Shown here: one piece after another, positions 37,000 to 47,394 of the stretch
Numbering within the stretch: position 1 is the stretch's first letter
Layout: each line of letters opens with the position of its first letter
Origin: Xylaria sp. FL1777
Taxonomy: Eukaryota > Ascomycota > Sordariomycetes > Xylariales > Xylariaceae
Direction of reading: 5' to 3'
NCBI GenBank assembly: GCA_022578965.1
Contig: MU400526.1
Coordinates: 186,001 to 250,000, forward strand
DNA: 64,000 nt
The notes under the pieces: generated by a model
The model's database searches: none
Seen by the model: only the letters and a program-made list of their open reading frames with translations
Told to the model about the DNA's origin: nothing
Position numbers and translations under genes: made by a program

Positions 37000-38472
37000 A
37001 TGGTAAACTTCCGGCTTCTTTCTCTCGCAGTTCTTTGCGGCACGGGTCTTGCACACCCAGGAGAGCACCACGATGCAGCCAAACGCCGACGGGACCTTCA
37101 CCACAATGAGCTCGGGATCCGAAATGCAGAAGCAACGCTAGCGAAGTGCAAAAGTAGCGCGAACGGGCAGATGATGGCACGAAGGGCGGCGTTGAGACGT
37201 GCTGCTAAGGCGGCGGAGCTGCGTGAGAAGCGGGACATCGAGCATAGTAGGTTATCTCGCCTTGGCTCGTAACGTTTATGCGTTACTAGGAGGCGGCTGA
37301 AGATACTAACTATGATAATCAGCACGTATGAAAGCCAGGCAGAACCAAGATATCATGGATGAGTATCTACAGACGTGCCACGATCAAACAGATGTGCACA
37401 GCGACTGGTCAAAGACGACGCCGCACAGCACAATATTCGCTTCTAACTCCACCATCGGACTTGCACCAGAGACCATCATTGGGCCGTATTGGGTCGGAGG
37501 TGAACTCATTCGTTCCGACATCGTCGAGGGCCAGGATGGAATCCCGGTACATCTAGACCTTCAGTTTGGTAAGTTGTTTACCCCCCTTACCCGTTTCCTC
37601 TCGACTTAAAACCTTTCTAATGATTATGCGGTTGTAGTCGACGTTTCGACTTGTGCTCCAGTTCCAGACATGCTCGTCGATTTGTGGCATGCGAACGCAT
37701 CGGGTATATATTCAGGCGTAGTGGCTGGCGCAGGCCTGAACACAACGTTTCTACGCGGTGTGCAGATTTCGGATGCCGAGGGTGTCGCGAGCTTCGAAAC
37801 GTTATTCCCCGGCCACTATCAAGGACGCGTGAATCACATCCATGTTACTACTAACCGTGGCGGCAAGCGTCTCGAAAACGGAACGTATACGGGCGGGACT
37901 GTCAACCACAGTAAGTATTTCAAACCTGCACGGAATAACGCTTGAAATGGCACTTATTGACTCTAATTTGCGCAGTCGGGCAGCTGTATTTCGATCAGGA
38001 GCTGATTAATGCTGTCGAGGGCATGAGCCCCTATTCACGAAATACGTTCCGATTGACTCACAACACAGAGGATTTCTTAACAGCGCAGCAGGCGAGCCGC
38101 GATTATGATCCCTTCCTAGACTATGTTATGTTGAGCGAGGACCCTAATGATGGATTGCTCATGTGGGCCACTATTGGTATCAACGGCACTGCTGATTACA
38201 ATGCTATGGTGTCGTCGGGTGCCTGGTATTACAACGGAGGCGGTGTCGATACTTCGCCTAGATGGAATTTCACTGTCCCCCCAGGCGGTTTCCCTACTGG
38301 TTTCCCTACGGGATTTCCTTCAGGCTTCCCTTCAGGTTTCCCCTCAGGTTTCCCTAGTGGTATGCCGACAGGACCGGGCTTCCCCGGTGGGTTCCCGCCT
38401 ATGCCAACTGGTACTCCGACTAAGTTTTGGGGTCCATGCATGAAAAAGAAGCGCGATGCTGGTAGTGTATAA
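37000..38472 (+). CDS. Secreted intradiol ring-cleavage dioxygenase-like protein
   Basis: Four exons, 37000-37246, 37323-37568, 37638-37910 and 37976-38472 (introns 76, 69 and 65 bp), give 420 residues. A signal peptide (about 1-18, ending GTGLA before HPGEH) and a basic propeptide region with KRRRD precede the catalytic domain, which starts around IIGPYWVGGELIR. The non-heme Fe(III) ligands of protocatechuate and catechol dioxygenases can be matched to Tyr189 (ASGIYSG), Tyr225 (FPGHYQG), and His231 and His233 (NHIHV). Relatives are extracellular enzymes cleaving catecholic plant phenolics or lignin-derived aromatics, though substrates are often unproven. The C-terminus carries tandem G-F-P-(T/S) repeats (38287 to about 38360) and a KKKR tail. 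All four ligands are present, so activity is plausible. The first intron junction is the least certain. Confidence 0.9.
38287..38360 (+). repeat. Coding 12-bp tandem repeat (G-F-P-T/S)
   Basis: About six imperfect copies of a 12 bp unit encode repeated Gly-Phe-Pro-Thr/Ser tetrapeptides at the C-terminus of the secreted dioxygenase-like protein, ending in a GMPTGPGFPGG-type tail. Units differ mostly at third positions, so the array is old enough to have diverged but retains frame. Such Pro/Gly-rich tails in secreted fungal proteins may serve as wall-interacting linkers. Confidence 0.85.
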
Positions 38473-38837
38473 AGCATTTCCTTTGCTGCTTCGAGCTTGG
38501 CGTTTGTATATGTGTCTATATATACATGTTTGCTGTCCTGGGTATATGAATGCAATAAGCCGACAGAATGGGATTGAAATCAAGCCCGTTATTAATCCTA
38601 AGACTGCTCCAAACTCCGACTTCATTAGCAAATAATTGATATAGGCCGGGACTCTTTCTATAAAATCCTGCCTATTGACTAGGCACAAGGAACACAAGCT
38701 TGGGAGCCCACGGATGTAGTCGCACATTAGAGTGGAGTTGTCAGCGCATGCGCTCTTCGCGGCCGTCGAGCCAGCTAGTGCAGTTGACGCAGCGGGTGGC
38801 CTAGACGAGTCAGTAATAAACCAAGGCACAAGTGCAC

Positions 38838-39610
38838 CTAGTCACGGACCTTCGCGCTAACGCGTTTCTTGCAATAACGACATTTGACAGTGTATTTGAT
38901 GATGTCGTCTTTCGAGAAGTACTGGTAGGTGCAGGCGAGAACGTAAAGCATAAGTCCGAGACAGAGAAAGCTGACGACATGTCGGATAAATCCACTAACA
39001 CGACAGTAGCTGTTGGCATTGCAGTAATAACATTTTCACTTAATATATAAACGCACCCGTAGGCCAGGATTACAGCACCATCCTCCTGCGCGAGGCCAAT
39101 CGTGTTGTAGCCATCCTGTTCTTCGTATTTGGGGCCAGGCCTAAGCACGAAGAATTTCTCGTCCATGTTGCGATTTAGAGGGAGTAGCACAGACAAGGGC
39201 GGAAGAAGAATATCATTGACGAATGAGGTGGTGACAGTCGTGAAGGCATTGGCTAGACTGTTCGATTGCGTCGTCATTGTCAGCATCAAGTTATTCTCAG
39301 TAGGATCTGCTGCACCGAGGGTAGGTAGTATACAGTACAGCTCATCTGGACGTTATAGTGGGTGTAAACAGGGATATTCAGAAGGGGACGAGGAACTATG
39401 GAATAGGCTCCAAATAATCTCACATCCCACATCGTATATGGAAAAGAAAAGGTAGATGACTGACATTAAGCCAAATGCTATTTCTAGGATGTTTCCAGAA
39501 AACGCAAAGTCAATGAAGCCGGTGAACATGCGCTTTGCCCGCTCCTCGCTTTGCTCGAGCAAGCTCCGATGCTCGTCGTCATTGTTGGCCGAGGCATAGA
39601 AGAGAGGCAT
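38838..39610 (-). CDS. MscL-type mechanosensitive channel
   Basis: Three exons on the minus strand, 39465-39610, 39258-39257 boundary then 39057-39257, and 38838-39009, give 172 residues; introns are 207 bp (39258-39464) and 47 bp (39010-39056). The start is ATG 39610. The first exon has FTGFIDFAFSGNILEIAFGL, joining to ILANAFTTVTTSFVNDILLP: the conserved first pore helix and loop of MscL (bacterial large-conductance mechanosensitive channel). Exon 3 gives a second membrane helix (VVSFLCLGLMLYVLACTY) followed by a basic tail with the paired-cysteine KCRYCKKRVSAKV motif typical of MscL C-termini. MscL opens under membrane tension to release solutes. Fungal members exist, probably acquired from bacteria long ago. 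The long first intron needs transcript support; both junctions restore family sequence in frame. Confidence 0.88.
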
Positions 39611-40284
39611 GACGGAAGCGTTGCGGAGAACGTGGATATCCTAAAGAACCGCTCTGGTTATGGTTGTGATTTCGATTGCGATCACGGATTTGAACGAGTG
39701 ATTAGACTGTCTGGGATTTTGAGATTGAGGTTATGAGGCTACCGACTTGATTTATCAAGAGCAGGTCAAAGAGGACGGGAACGAAATGAGTCGCGGGGAC
39801 AAGCTAACCTACACCTGCCTACACTACGCAGTACAGGTAGGTGGGGGCAAACGACAATCACTCCTGCCTTCATTCAAGTAGCTACACCCTGACGTTTGGG
39901 ATGAATGCATGAGATCACCCCTGCACCTGTACCACTGGATCTGTAACGCTAGACGATATATGAATTAGATACATACCACTAACATGTGACAAATATTAGA
40001 GTATTATTATAAGCTATCCGCTATGTTTTGTTTTTGCAGTCCAAAGAGAACAAATTGTGCCTGCCAAACTGTCCATCCATGTCTATCCGCTCTATTGATC
40101 TTTGCCAAGTAAAACCAATACCGCCGCCCCCAAATCAATGTCGAAATCCAAGTATTAGTACATAAGTCGGTATAAATCCACACCTTGCGCTTTGAATGGA
40201 TAGTCATCTCATTTCGCGCACCAGCGCATTCAACAATCATTCGGCCGAGTTTCATACCAGCATGACTTAGAGTGATGCATCCAT
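39611..40284. other. Intergenic region between the MscL and Sur7-like genes
   Basis: About 670 bp holding the MscL promoter and the 3' flank of the Sur7-like gene. A CTACCTACC-type patch occurs near 39808-39842. No gene seen. Confidence 0.45.
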
Positions 40285-41374
40285 CTATGGTAAAATCTTT
40301 TCACGGCGCAGCCGGGGGTTGTCGGCAATGATGATCCATCTCTGCATATACTTGAGCGTCGCAAGAGTCCAGTAGAGCGATAGGAAAAGCATGAGGCCGA
40401 AAGAAACCCAAGAAAGGGTAATAAGCTTGGACCCTCTGATGCCAGAGATCCCCACGTCTTTGCCGGCATCGTTGATTTCCTGGATGCCCTTGTTATTAAC
40501 GTAGGTGATGATCGCGCTCCCGATCAGGAGAAAAAAGGCACCGAGGCCTGAGATGGCGATGTTGGCCCACACAATCAACATATGGACTTTCTTCCGGAAT
40601 AGGACCAAGACCGCCACGCTGACCAGGAACTGCAGCCCAGACAGGCCACTGGCTAGTGCGTAGAAAACGAGCAGGGCAAGGAGCGCGTCGTTGACAGTAT
40701 CGATGGCGTTTTGGATGGAATCGGGAATTGGGATTTGGTTGACGTTCAAGTTTAGCGGTCCTGCCTTGATCTCGTGGTCGAGGATCTCACTAAGGTTTAG
40801 CCTCACTATAGATGATTCAGTTAGTACTATATCCGTTCAAAGCGTTATCAAGAAGGCTACGTACGCGGGTGTTGCGTTGTGCAGTTGGTCACGTTATACG
40901 ACGCCTCTGGGGCCGACGCATTTGGCGCAAACATTCCCTCGCAGATACTCAAGATGTGCAAGCTATACCACTCCGAAATGCCAAGCTCCGCGGTGATCTG
41001 GTCGGCAACCCCGTTCGTGACATTGTTGATGCCATCGGTAATGTCTTGACCAAGGCCATGAGCGTCATCCACGATCTGGTCGAACAAACTACCGCCCTTA
41101 GTCTCCGATGGCTTAGGATCGGATGTTGTCGACGACGCGATGAGGTCTTGGCCAAAGTTGGATAGGTTGACCTAGAGTATTCTGGTTAGTCTTATGTATT
41201 GTAAACTGCCATCCAAGTAGTTTAACATACCGCTATGATGTGGTAAGGCTCTAGAGAGTTTTCCTGCGGCCCGGTTCCAGCGAGGAGTGCGATCATGACC
41301 AGCACGAAGGCAATAAAAGATATGAGAACGGGCGGTAGTAACAAGCCTACCGATGGTTGTTTTGGGGCGACCAT
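40285..41374 (-). CDS. Sur7/PalI-family plasma-membrane protein
   Basis: Exons 41231-41374, 40865-41171 and 40285-40805, with two 59 bp introns (phase 0 and phase 1), give 323 residues from ATG 41374. One membrane helix follows a short N-terminus (about 13-33). A long extracellular loop contains the family-type segment SEWYSLHILSICEGMFAP and the NCTTQHP cysteine. Three further helices (about 185-300) precede a basic cytosolic tail. Sur7 proteins mark eisosome and MCC membrane domains, and PalI/Rim9 relatives act in ambient-pH sensing; the sequence alone does not separate these roles. The frame continues into the second intron, where it ends as NCTTQHPRT, so a single-exon call would truncate the protein. 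It neighbours the MscL-type channel gene in the same orientation. Confidence 0.88.
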
Positions 41375-42419
41375 GATTACTACTGTTAAATGAATCAAAA
41401 ATGAGAAGAAAAAAAACGAAAAGAATTAAATTGTAATGCTTCTCACAACCAGTTGTTAGAAGAATGCCTTGATAAAAATGGTAGAAGGGAAAAAAGAGGT
41501 AGGTAGTGGAGGGTTGGGTGGTATCATATGTACGTAGATATGTGGGTGTGGGCGACAAAGAAAGGGAGTGCTAAATGACATAACAAAAGGCCCCAAGACC
41601 AACTTTAATTGGACAAGAAGCACCTAACGTTGCAACAAACATGTTACCGTACCAGACTGAGTGAAAACAATGACAGGCTTAGCTAGGTAGTTCACAACGA
41701 CAAGGGTCGAAATGGAAGCTGGCGCCTATTTACCGCCGGAAGGTCCCTGGACCCCGGCGTCTCGGTTAAGAGTAACATATAAATATATGAATTATTAAGA
41801 AGCATCTGGTGTTATAATCAACTATTAAATTCAATTTTCTTTTAAGCTGAGGAAGCAGGAAGAAAATTACTTCTCATTTCTCTCATTGTCGAGCAATGTT
41901 GGCGTCATACAACTTAGATCTCTAAGTACCTAAGTATTCTTCATATATGCCTGTTTGGGAAAGAAGCGACAATGCTGATTGGCTTTTAAAGAGACATTGC
42001 GTCATACTGTGGCAACTGAGGGATCCCTTTGGCACACCTTGACCCCGCGGGGCTTAAATGTCAGGTCCTAGCATCCAGTCATACTGCCGCGCAGACTAAA
42101 ACCTGCGGCTTAAGCGCCCGGGACAGGGATAAGCCAGAGCCGCCACGCTTCATCTAATTCACAGCATCGCGAAATCTGAAACATAAGCCTCTCCCGTAAT
42201 CGTCTTGACGAATCGGCAGCGGTGACTGCTACTGCTACTACTACTATATTTACGTTATTAATACTTAATTTGTATTCGAGCTGAACAAAGAGATATTGGT
42301 TTGAATGGTCTAGGTAATACTTGTAGAAGATATTGAGTTGGCCACATATAAAGACAGGTATAATCCACATTTTACTTTCTAGTAAGAGTTTATCCAATAT
42401 TAAATTACTGTAGTTACAG
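41375..42419. other. Intergenic region, no gene seen
   Basis: About 1 kb of mixed sequence with A/T-rich tracts. It contains the promoter of the Sur7-like gene and the 3' flank of the next minus-strand gene. CTG/CTA triplet patches occur near 42225-42245. Minus frames up to 128 codons at 41172-41558 are intron and shadow sequence of the Sur7-like gene. Confidence 0.4.
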
Positions 42420-44063
42420 CTAATTTAGAGAACTGGCTAGCTTTTCACGTTCTACAATTGTCTGGGCAGCGTCAGAGAGGGTATCTCTTTCGACTGTGAT
42501 CCACCGACCTCGGCCGGCGCGTTGCGCCCGAATGTGCTTTTCTACCGCAATTGCCTCATCAATCCAGTCAGAGAACCGAAACACTTCGGCATGGGATGGA
42601 TTTTCTGCTAGACCATATCCCGAGTTAAGCCGCAACGTTGTGACCTTACCCCAATCCCCAGTCCAGTCTACAAAATCCACTCTAAACTCGCCATCAGACT
42701 CTTCCCTTAGAGCACGAATCCAGTCACCACACCCGGTAAGGTCCAGATATTCAAGACTGTAGAGAAGCCGACTTAGCCGCTTTAAAACGAGAATCGCCTC
42801 AATCCAGTCACCGTCAAGAACATGACTATACGGCCCGGTGCCACCATATTGAACGCTACACCCAGTTGTTGGCGAAGTGACTTTGGCGAATTTGGCGTTT
42901 GGTGTGAGTGAAGGTTCCGGCCACCCGGCCAAGCTTAGTTGTGTAAGCTGAGGAAGCTTCCCGGCAAGCGATAGAAGCTGCTTCCAAGACACTAATAGCG
43001 TTGAGCCTGGATCTATAGCGAGCGATAGGTGTGTTAAATTCGGTAGTAATTCGACTGGTCCCACTGTCGGTGCGGGTAAATCCCACGAATCCTGCACAAC
43101 ATTGTCGGCGGGCATCGTCGCCTTTTTTGGACCAAAAAGAAGCTCGTATAGTTCCTTTATGGTTAGCGACCTGCCGAGTGAGCCTGTCAGGTCCAAACTA
43201 AAGATATCGGAGTTTAACACGTTCACATCAGGTGGTTCTAATCCATATTCGCTTAGCTCGCTCTCCGACGGGCCTGATAGAACGAGTCGTAGATCCATTA
43301 GTGACACCCCGGGGCCGTGGATTTCCGAGACCTGGGCCAATAGTGCTGACCGTAATCGGCTAGGTAGCGTGTATAGATAGAAACGATTCCAGTCACGTTG
43401 CTGGGCCCAATCTAGGGCCATGCGTCGCAGAACCAAGTCCACAAGACTTCCCTCAGCCGGCGCATAGGCCCCAGGCATGGGCCAGTATCTAATACGACTG
43501 TGTGTGGCATCATGCCCAAGGCTAGAAGAAGACGTTGCGTGCCGTGACTGCGATAGGGCAACCCAGCTGCGTGGGGGCGGCGGGCCTGGTGGGAAGCGAT
43601 GGCCTGTGGGATCCCGTCTCTGAGGGCGGCGGGGTACTGGAGCGGGAGGCTCGGGAAGCTGGAGTATATGACGAAGCGCCGGTGGCACGCTCGGAGTGGT
43701 CGCAGCCGACAAGCTGGAGCTGGAGCCGGAGCTAGTCTGGGCGGAGTGGGAGTTTAAGGTGCTGCGGCGCAGGTTTGCGAGCAGCTCGTTAACGGACGGG
43801 GCATAGTGTTCTAGAAACAGGGGATCGCAGTCAGCTAGCTGTTGCTCGGGGGCAAAGGGAGTAGCCCTTCGCGGCGATGTAGTTCCCGAAGGAAAATCGA
43901 GGGAGGATGCATATGATCCTAAGGTGCTGCCAGTAAGCATAGCGAGGGCAGGGAATGGTGGCAGCCTACCCGACGTCGATTGCGATGGAGACGAGAGGCT
44001 TAAGGACGCCGGTGCGACTGACGGAGGCTTAGAATACTTGGATTGATGTCGTTTCTTAGGCAT
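42420..44063 (-). CDS. Conserved-looking Pro/Ser-rich protein with leucine-rich segments, function unknown
   Basis: A single 547-codon frame from ATG 44063 without introns. The first roughly 190 residues are Ser/Pro-rich and probably disordered, starting with a basic MPKKRHQSKYSKPP and including a proline run (PPGPPPPRSW). The middle (about 195-280) is helical and charged (VLRRMALDWAQQRDWNRFYL). The last half has leucine-rich, LRR-like strands such as LPNLTHLSLAID, LPQLTQLSLAGW and LEYLDLTGCGDW. No signal peptide, membrane helix or catalytic motif is visible. The long frame, mixed domain architecture and clean stop argue for a real gene. LRR-like folds usually mediate protein binding, but I do not recognise the family well enough to assign a function. 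Confidence 0.85.
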   Translation of the reverse strand: MPKKRHQSKYSKPPSVAPASLSLSSPSQSTSGRLPPFPALAMLTGSTLGSYASSLDFPSGTTSPRRATPFAPEQQLADCDPLFLEHYAPSVNELLANLRRSTLNSHSAQTSSGSSSSLSAATTPSVPPALRHILQLPEPPAPVPRRPQRRDPTGHRFPPGPPPPRSWVALSQSRHATSSSSLGHDATHSRIRYWPMPGAYAPAEGSLVDLVLRRMALDWAQQRDWNRFYLYTLPSRLRSALLAQVSEIHGPGVSLMDLRLVLSGPSESELSEYGLEPPDVNVLNSDIFSLDLTGSLGRSLTIKELYELLFGPKKATMPADNVVQDSWDLPAPTVGPVELLPNLTHLSLAIDPGSTLLVSWKQLLSLAGKLPQLTQLSLAGWPEPSLTPNAKFAKVTSPTTGCSVQYGGTGPYSHVLDGDWIEAILVLKRLSRLLYSLEYLDLTGCGDWIRALREESDGEFRVDFVDWTGDWGKVTTLRLNSGYGLAENPSHAEVFRFSDWIDEAIAVEKHIRAQRAGRGRWITVERDTLSDAAQTIVEREKLASSLN

Positions 44064-44557
44064 AACAGGTGAGGGTGGTGAGGATGGACGACATCTGCCT
44101 CTGCTGTCTTGCGAAGGAGATCGCAGAAATGAGGCGCAAAAGGAGGTCGGCTTGCCTTATAAATGCTATCGAGTCCAATATGTATTATGTGTACTTGCCT
44201 AAATTCTGAGGATGAGGATGATGTGACTATTCTTCCTTCCAATGCACTATGACTCAATGTTCCCTAGGCTAGACTGGTCCGTGCGTCTCTACATAGGTAC
44301 TCTCTTGTTTCTGGAGCTTACTGAGTACTCAATACCTGATTCTAGACCTCGACTCACATCAAAGGTTTTCATCTATTTTTTTACCCAAAAAAAAATTAAA
44401 AATTAAACATTAAAAAAACCTCGTTTTTCAACATCATAAGGGGTATAAAGTAAATATTAGCAAATTTCGCGGTCTCATCGTTTGACAAAGCAATCCACCT
44501 GAAGCCCTGCCAATACGTCGATTCCTCATAGAAGTCACCACGAACCACAATCCTTTT

Positions 44558-45939
44558 TCATACACCATTCATTTCGCCCACCCCGTTCATTCTTGCTGTC
44601 GCAAATTCAGGTGCTGGTGCATCTTGGCCCGGATTCGCTTCTTCATAATGACAGAACTTGACAAATCGGTAATAACCTGAAGCTATGGTTGCGCCTAGAC
44701 CAGGCCCGACCCAATATATCCAATGGCTATGACATTCGGGGTCAGTAACTGCTATTCTAAGCGTGATGTGTGAGTCATTCGAAGTTGTTGACAAGCCTCA
44801 AGACCATGGTTTCGCCCGCAAAAGAGATGACGCTGAGAATTACTCACTATCCAGGAAAACTGGGTGCTGCAACAGCGCATCCGAAGCTGCGAGCTGGATT
44901 CAGAGACCCCCCAGTAAAGTGTACGCCTATCATCCAATTAACTTTTGTTTTCCGCGAAGCATTCATCGGAAATCACTGCTGGTGCATACGAACCCGGGAT
45001 CTCAGCCACAAATAGTGCAAGTCCGATTCCCACGGGGGCTATAAAGGTATCGCGTGATTTCTCAACCGCAAGTATCAAAACAACGAACACAAGGTACGAT
45101 GTAAAGAACATCTCGGCAAAGAGTCCTTGTGCGACGTTGACACCGGGTGCCAACGTCGTGTTCACCGCTGCGATGTCACCAGGAAAGAGGACCTTCACAA
45201 CTGCACCAGCACACATACATGCGATTAGCTGCGAAGCAATGAAGATAACAGTCCTTAGCCAAGGCAAACGCCCAGCTAAAGCTAATCCGAAAGTGACCTA
45301 ATAGTGTCCCCAGAGGGATTCATGTTGGTCAGTGACAATAAGGTACCCATCAAATGAGTGTCGAATTGAAGTGGCATACGGCTGGATTGAAAAACCCGCC
45401 ACTAATCCTATACATCGCCCACACGGTTACGAGCAGAGAAAAGCCATCTGTTTCAATGTTATTCGGCAATCCAGCAGGATAACTACATCTCATATAGGGA
45501 TGAATGGAGTGAGGTGGCGACCCTCTAAACAATAGGCGAGAACAGATCTGGAAGTTACGTACTGAACGATCGTTAATCAGCCTCACGACAGATATATTCT
45601 ATTCCTACTTACCATGCGAATGAAGTATATATAGTCACCGAAGGACCTAGACTTGTCGTTCTCACGGCCTGATCATAGACCATGAGCTGGCCAGCATACC
45701 CGAAGAACAGGAACCAAAATGTGCCGACAAATTCACCAGTTGCGGCAACAAAATCCGCCCTAAAGACAACTGAGCTGTTAAACTATACCAAATGTCTAAT
45801 GCCGCTCTTGGGGGTATCGCGAGTACGTCGGGTGATGGGACTCAAAGTTTTGGCACGCGAAGAACGAAAGACTTGGGAATACGTACTGGATCGGAGATAA
45901 ATGCACGTTTTGGTGCCTAGAGTTTGGTATGCGTGGCAT
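44558..45939 (-). pseudogene. Aquaporin/aquaglyceroporin (MIP family), apparently frame-disrupted at the 5' end
   Basis: The 3' part is intact over exons 45380-45482, 44994-45297, 44848-44926 and 44558-44726 (introns 82, 67 and 121 bp). It has the first NPA box in RISGGFFNPAVTFGLALAG, FVAEIPGVHFTGG leading to the second NPA box SLNPARSFG, then YHWIYWVGPGLGA and the fungal tail YEEANPGQDA. Upstream, exon 45613-45759 encodes VAATGEFVGTFWFLFFGYAG (helix 1). The N-terminal region starting at ATG 45939 (MPRIPNSRHQNVHLSPIQ) continues only by switching frames twice (towards PKSFVLRVPK, then SPITRRTRDTPKSGIRH). The natural splice completing helix 2 (TIYTSFA to GFSLLVTVW) is also out of phase by one base; an alternative acceptor at 45483-45484 keeps the frame but gives an odd helix. 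Several one-base breaks suggest decay, or indel errors in the assembly. Confidence 0.62.
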
Positions 45940-46503
45940 CTTTGGGAGACTCAACACGGGGTAGATATTGTGTCAGCTTTTTCTACCTATAGCTGCATTG
46001 CTAGTTAGCAAGATTTCGTTTCCCATTCCTGAGAAATATGGCGGAAGAGATGGGATATACAATTACCGAACAGCGTACGCTCGAGGTACTCGAGGCAGAT
46101 GAATTACTGAACAAGTAGGCTTGCTACCCCATACGTGCAGAAACGCTGATGATGACGACCTAGGTAGGGCGCGATGATAGTACGCGTGTCTTTACAGTTT
46201 ACACTAGGACCATATCGATGGCTCTGAATGGTGCTATTTCCTAGTGGTGTGAAATACCTGGGTAGTTAACAATAAGTTAGATAGTTAGGTTGAACTCTTG
46301 TAGCGCCTAGCTAGAGGAGCTGAAGGTTTAGAATCGCTCAGTTTTTGTCATTTGCCATACTCCCATCAAACGCCTAAGTCATCTAATTACAGATCGCCCC
46401 ATGTCCCGTCGGAATACATAGCTAACACGGTGAATAGTCTTTCATAAAGCCGCTGATTCTCTTGCCGCAATAGGACTCCAGCCACAGCCTAGCCTCCTCC
46501 ATT
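45940..46503. other. Intergenic region, no gene seen
   Basis: About 560 bp between the aquaporin remnant and the 3' end of the SDR gene. AT-rich, with CCTAGGTAGG and TAGATAGTTAGG patches. No frame or repeat of note. Confidence 0.4.
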
Positions 46504-47394
46504 TCACCTTCCGGCAAGGACATTCAAAACGCCTCCATCTACAGCAATGATCTCCCCATTAACATACTGATTCTTCGCCAAATACAAGACAGACATGCCC
46601 ATCTCGATTTCCCTTCCGGGTCGCGCAAGGGGCACGTGACCCTTCTCCTGGATCTTCTCCTCGTCCACGTGGCTCTTCTGGCGCTCGTCGCTCTCCTTCG
46701 CCGTCATCTCGCTGGGGAAGTATCCCGGGGCGATGGAGTTGACGCGGATGCCGGCCTTCTGGAACTCGGCGGACATGAGCCTAGTCAAGTGGACGGTGGC
46801 GCCCTTGGCGGTGTTGTAGCTGAAGTGGCCCTGCGCGTGCCGCATGATACCGGACATGCTGGATATCGTCAGCACGGAGGCCGAGTACGGCTCGAGCGGA
46901 CCCTTAGGCCGCATCGCGGCTTGCAGCAGCGGCAGGAACGCCACCGTCGTGAAGTACACGGCCGTCACGTTCGTCTGGTAGGTGTCCTGCCAGTCGCCGA
47001 TCTCCTCGTTATCCCAGAGGCGCGAGCGTAGGCTCTCGGCGTCCGTATGTTCGGGCTCGGCCTTGGGGCCCGACACACCCGCGTTGCACACCAGGAGATG
47101 AATGCACTTCTCCTTCTCGCCGATCTCGTCCGCCAGACGCTGTAGATCCTCCTTCTTCGTTACGTCGCACGGCCCGATCGGGATGATCTGCCCTTCGCCG
47201 CCCGCGGGCTGGTGCTTCTTGGCCGCGTTCTCCAGTGCCTCCGTGCGTCTTCCCGTGATGTAGACTTTGGCGCCGTTCGAGGCGAGGGCTTGGGTCGCCA
47301 TTAGCCCGATGCCCGTGCCGCCGCCGGTCACGACGGCCACAAAACCCTTGACATTGAAGAGCTTCTCTGCAGAAAAATCACGAGTTTCTGCCAT
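46504..47394 (-). CDS. Short-chain dehydrogenase/reductase (classical SDR)
   Basis: An uninterrupted 296-codon frame from ATG 47394. Classical SDR features are complete: cofactor loop TGGGTGIG (23-30), CDVTKK around 76-81 (adenine-ring aspartate), NAG (104-106), Asn142, the catalytic serine in ISSMS (about 178-181), Tyr193 and Lys197 in YNTAK, and the PG motif in IAPGYFPSEM. The arginine-rich GRR at 48-50 after the second strand suggests NADP(H) preference. It most resembles the 3-oxoacyl-ACP reductase/RhlG-like fungal SDRs, but the substrate cannot be read from the sequence. No signal peptide is visible, so cytosolic. Codon use is strongly GC-ending in contrast to the AT-rich flanks. Open frames on the opposite strand (46636-47031) are shadows of this codon bias. 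Confidence 0.93.
   Translation of the reverse strand: MAETRDFSAEKLFNVKGFVAVVTGGGTGIGLMATQALASNGAKVYITGRRTEALENAAKKHQPAGGEGQIIPIGPCDVTKKEDLQRLADEIGEKEKCIHLLVCNAGVSGPKAEPEHTDAESLRSRLWDNEEIGDWQDTYQTNVTAVYFTTVAFLPLLQAAMRPKGPLEPYSASVLTISSMSGIMRHAQGHFSYNTAKGATVHLTRLMSAEFQKAGIRVNSIAPGYFPSEMTAKESDERQKSHVDEEKIQEKGHVPLARPGREIEMGMSVLYLAKNQYVNGEIIAVDGGVLNVLAGR

Noticed and set aside
28588..38472. Secondary-metabolite biosynthetic cluster
   Set aside because: No PKS, NRPS, terpene synthase or prenyltransferase motif in the window; only tailoring and transport-like genes.
46636..47031. Plus-strand 131-codon frame opposite the SDR gene
   Set aside because: Antisense shadow of the GC-ending codons of the SDR gene.
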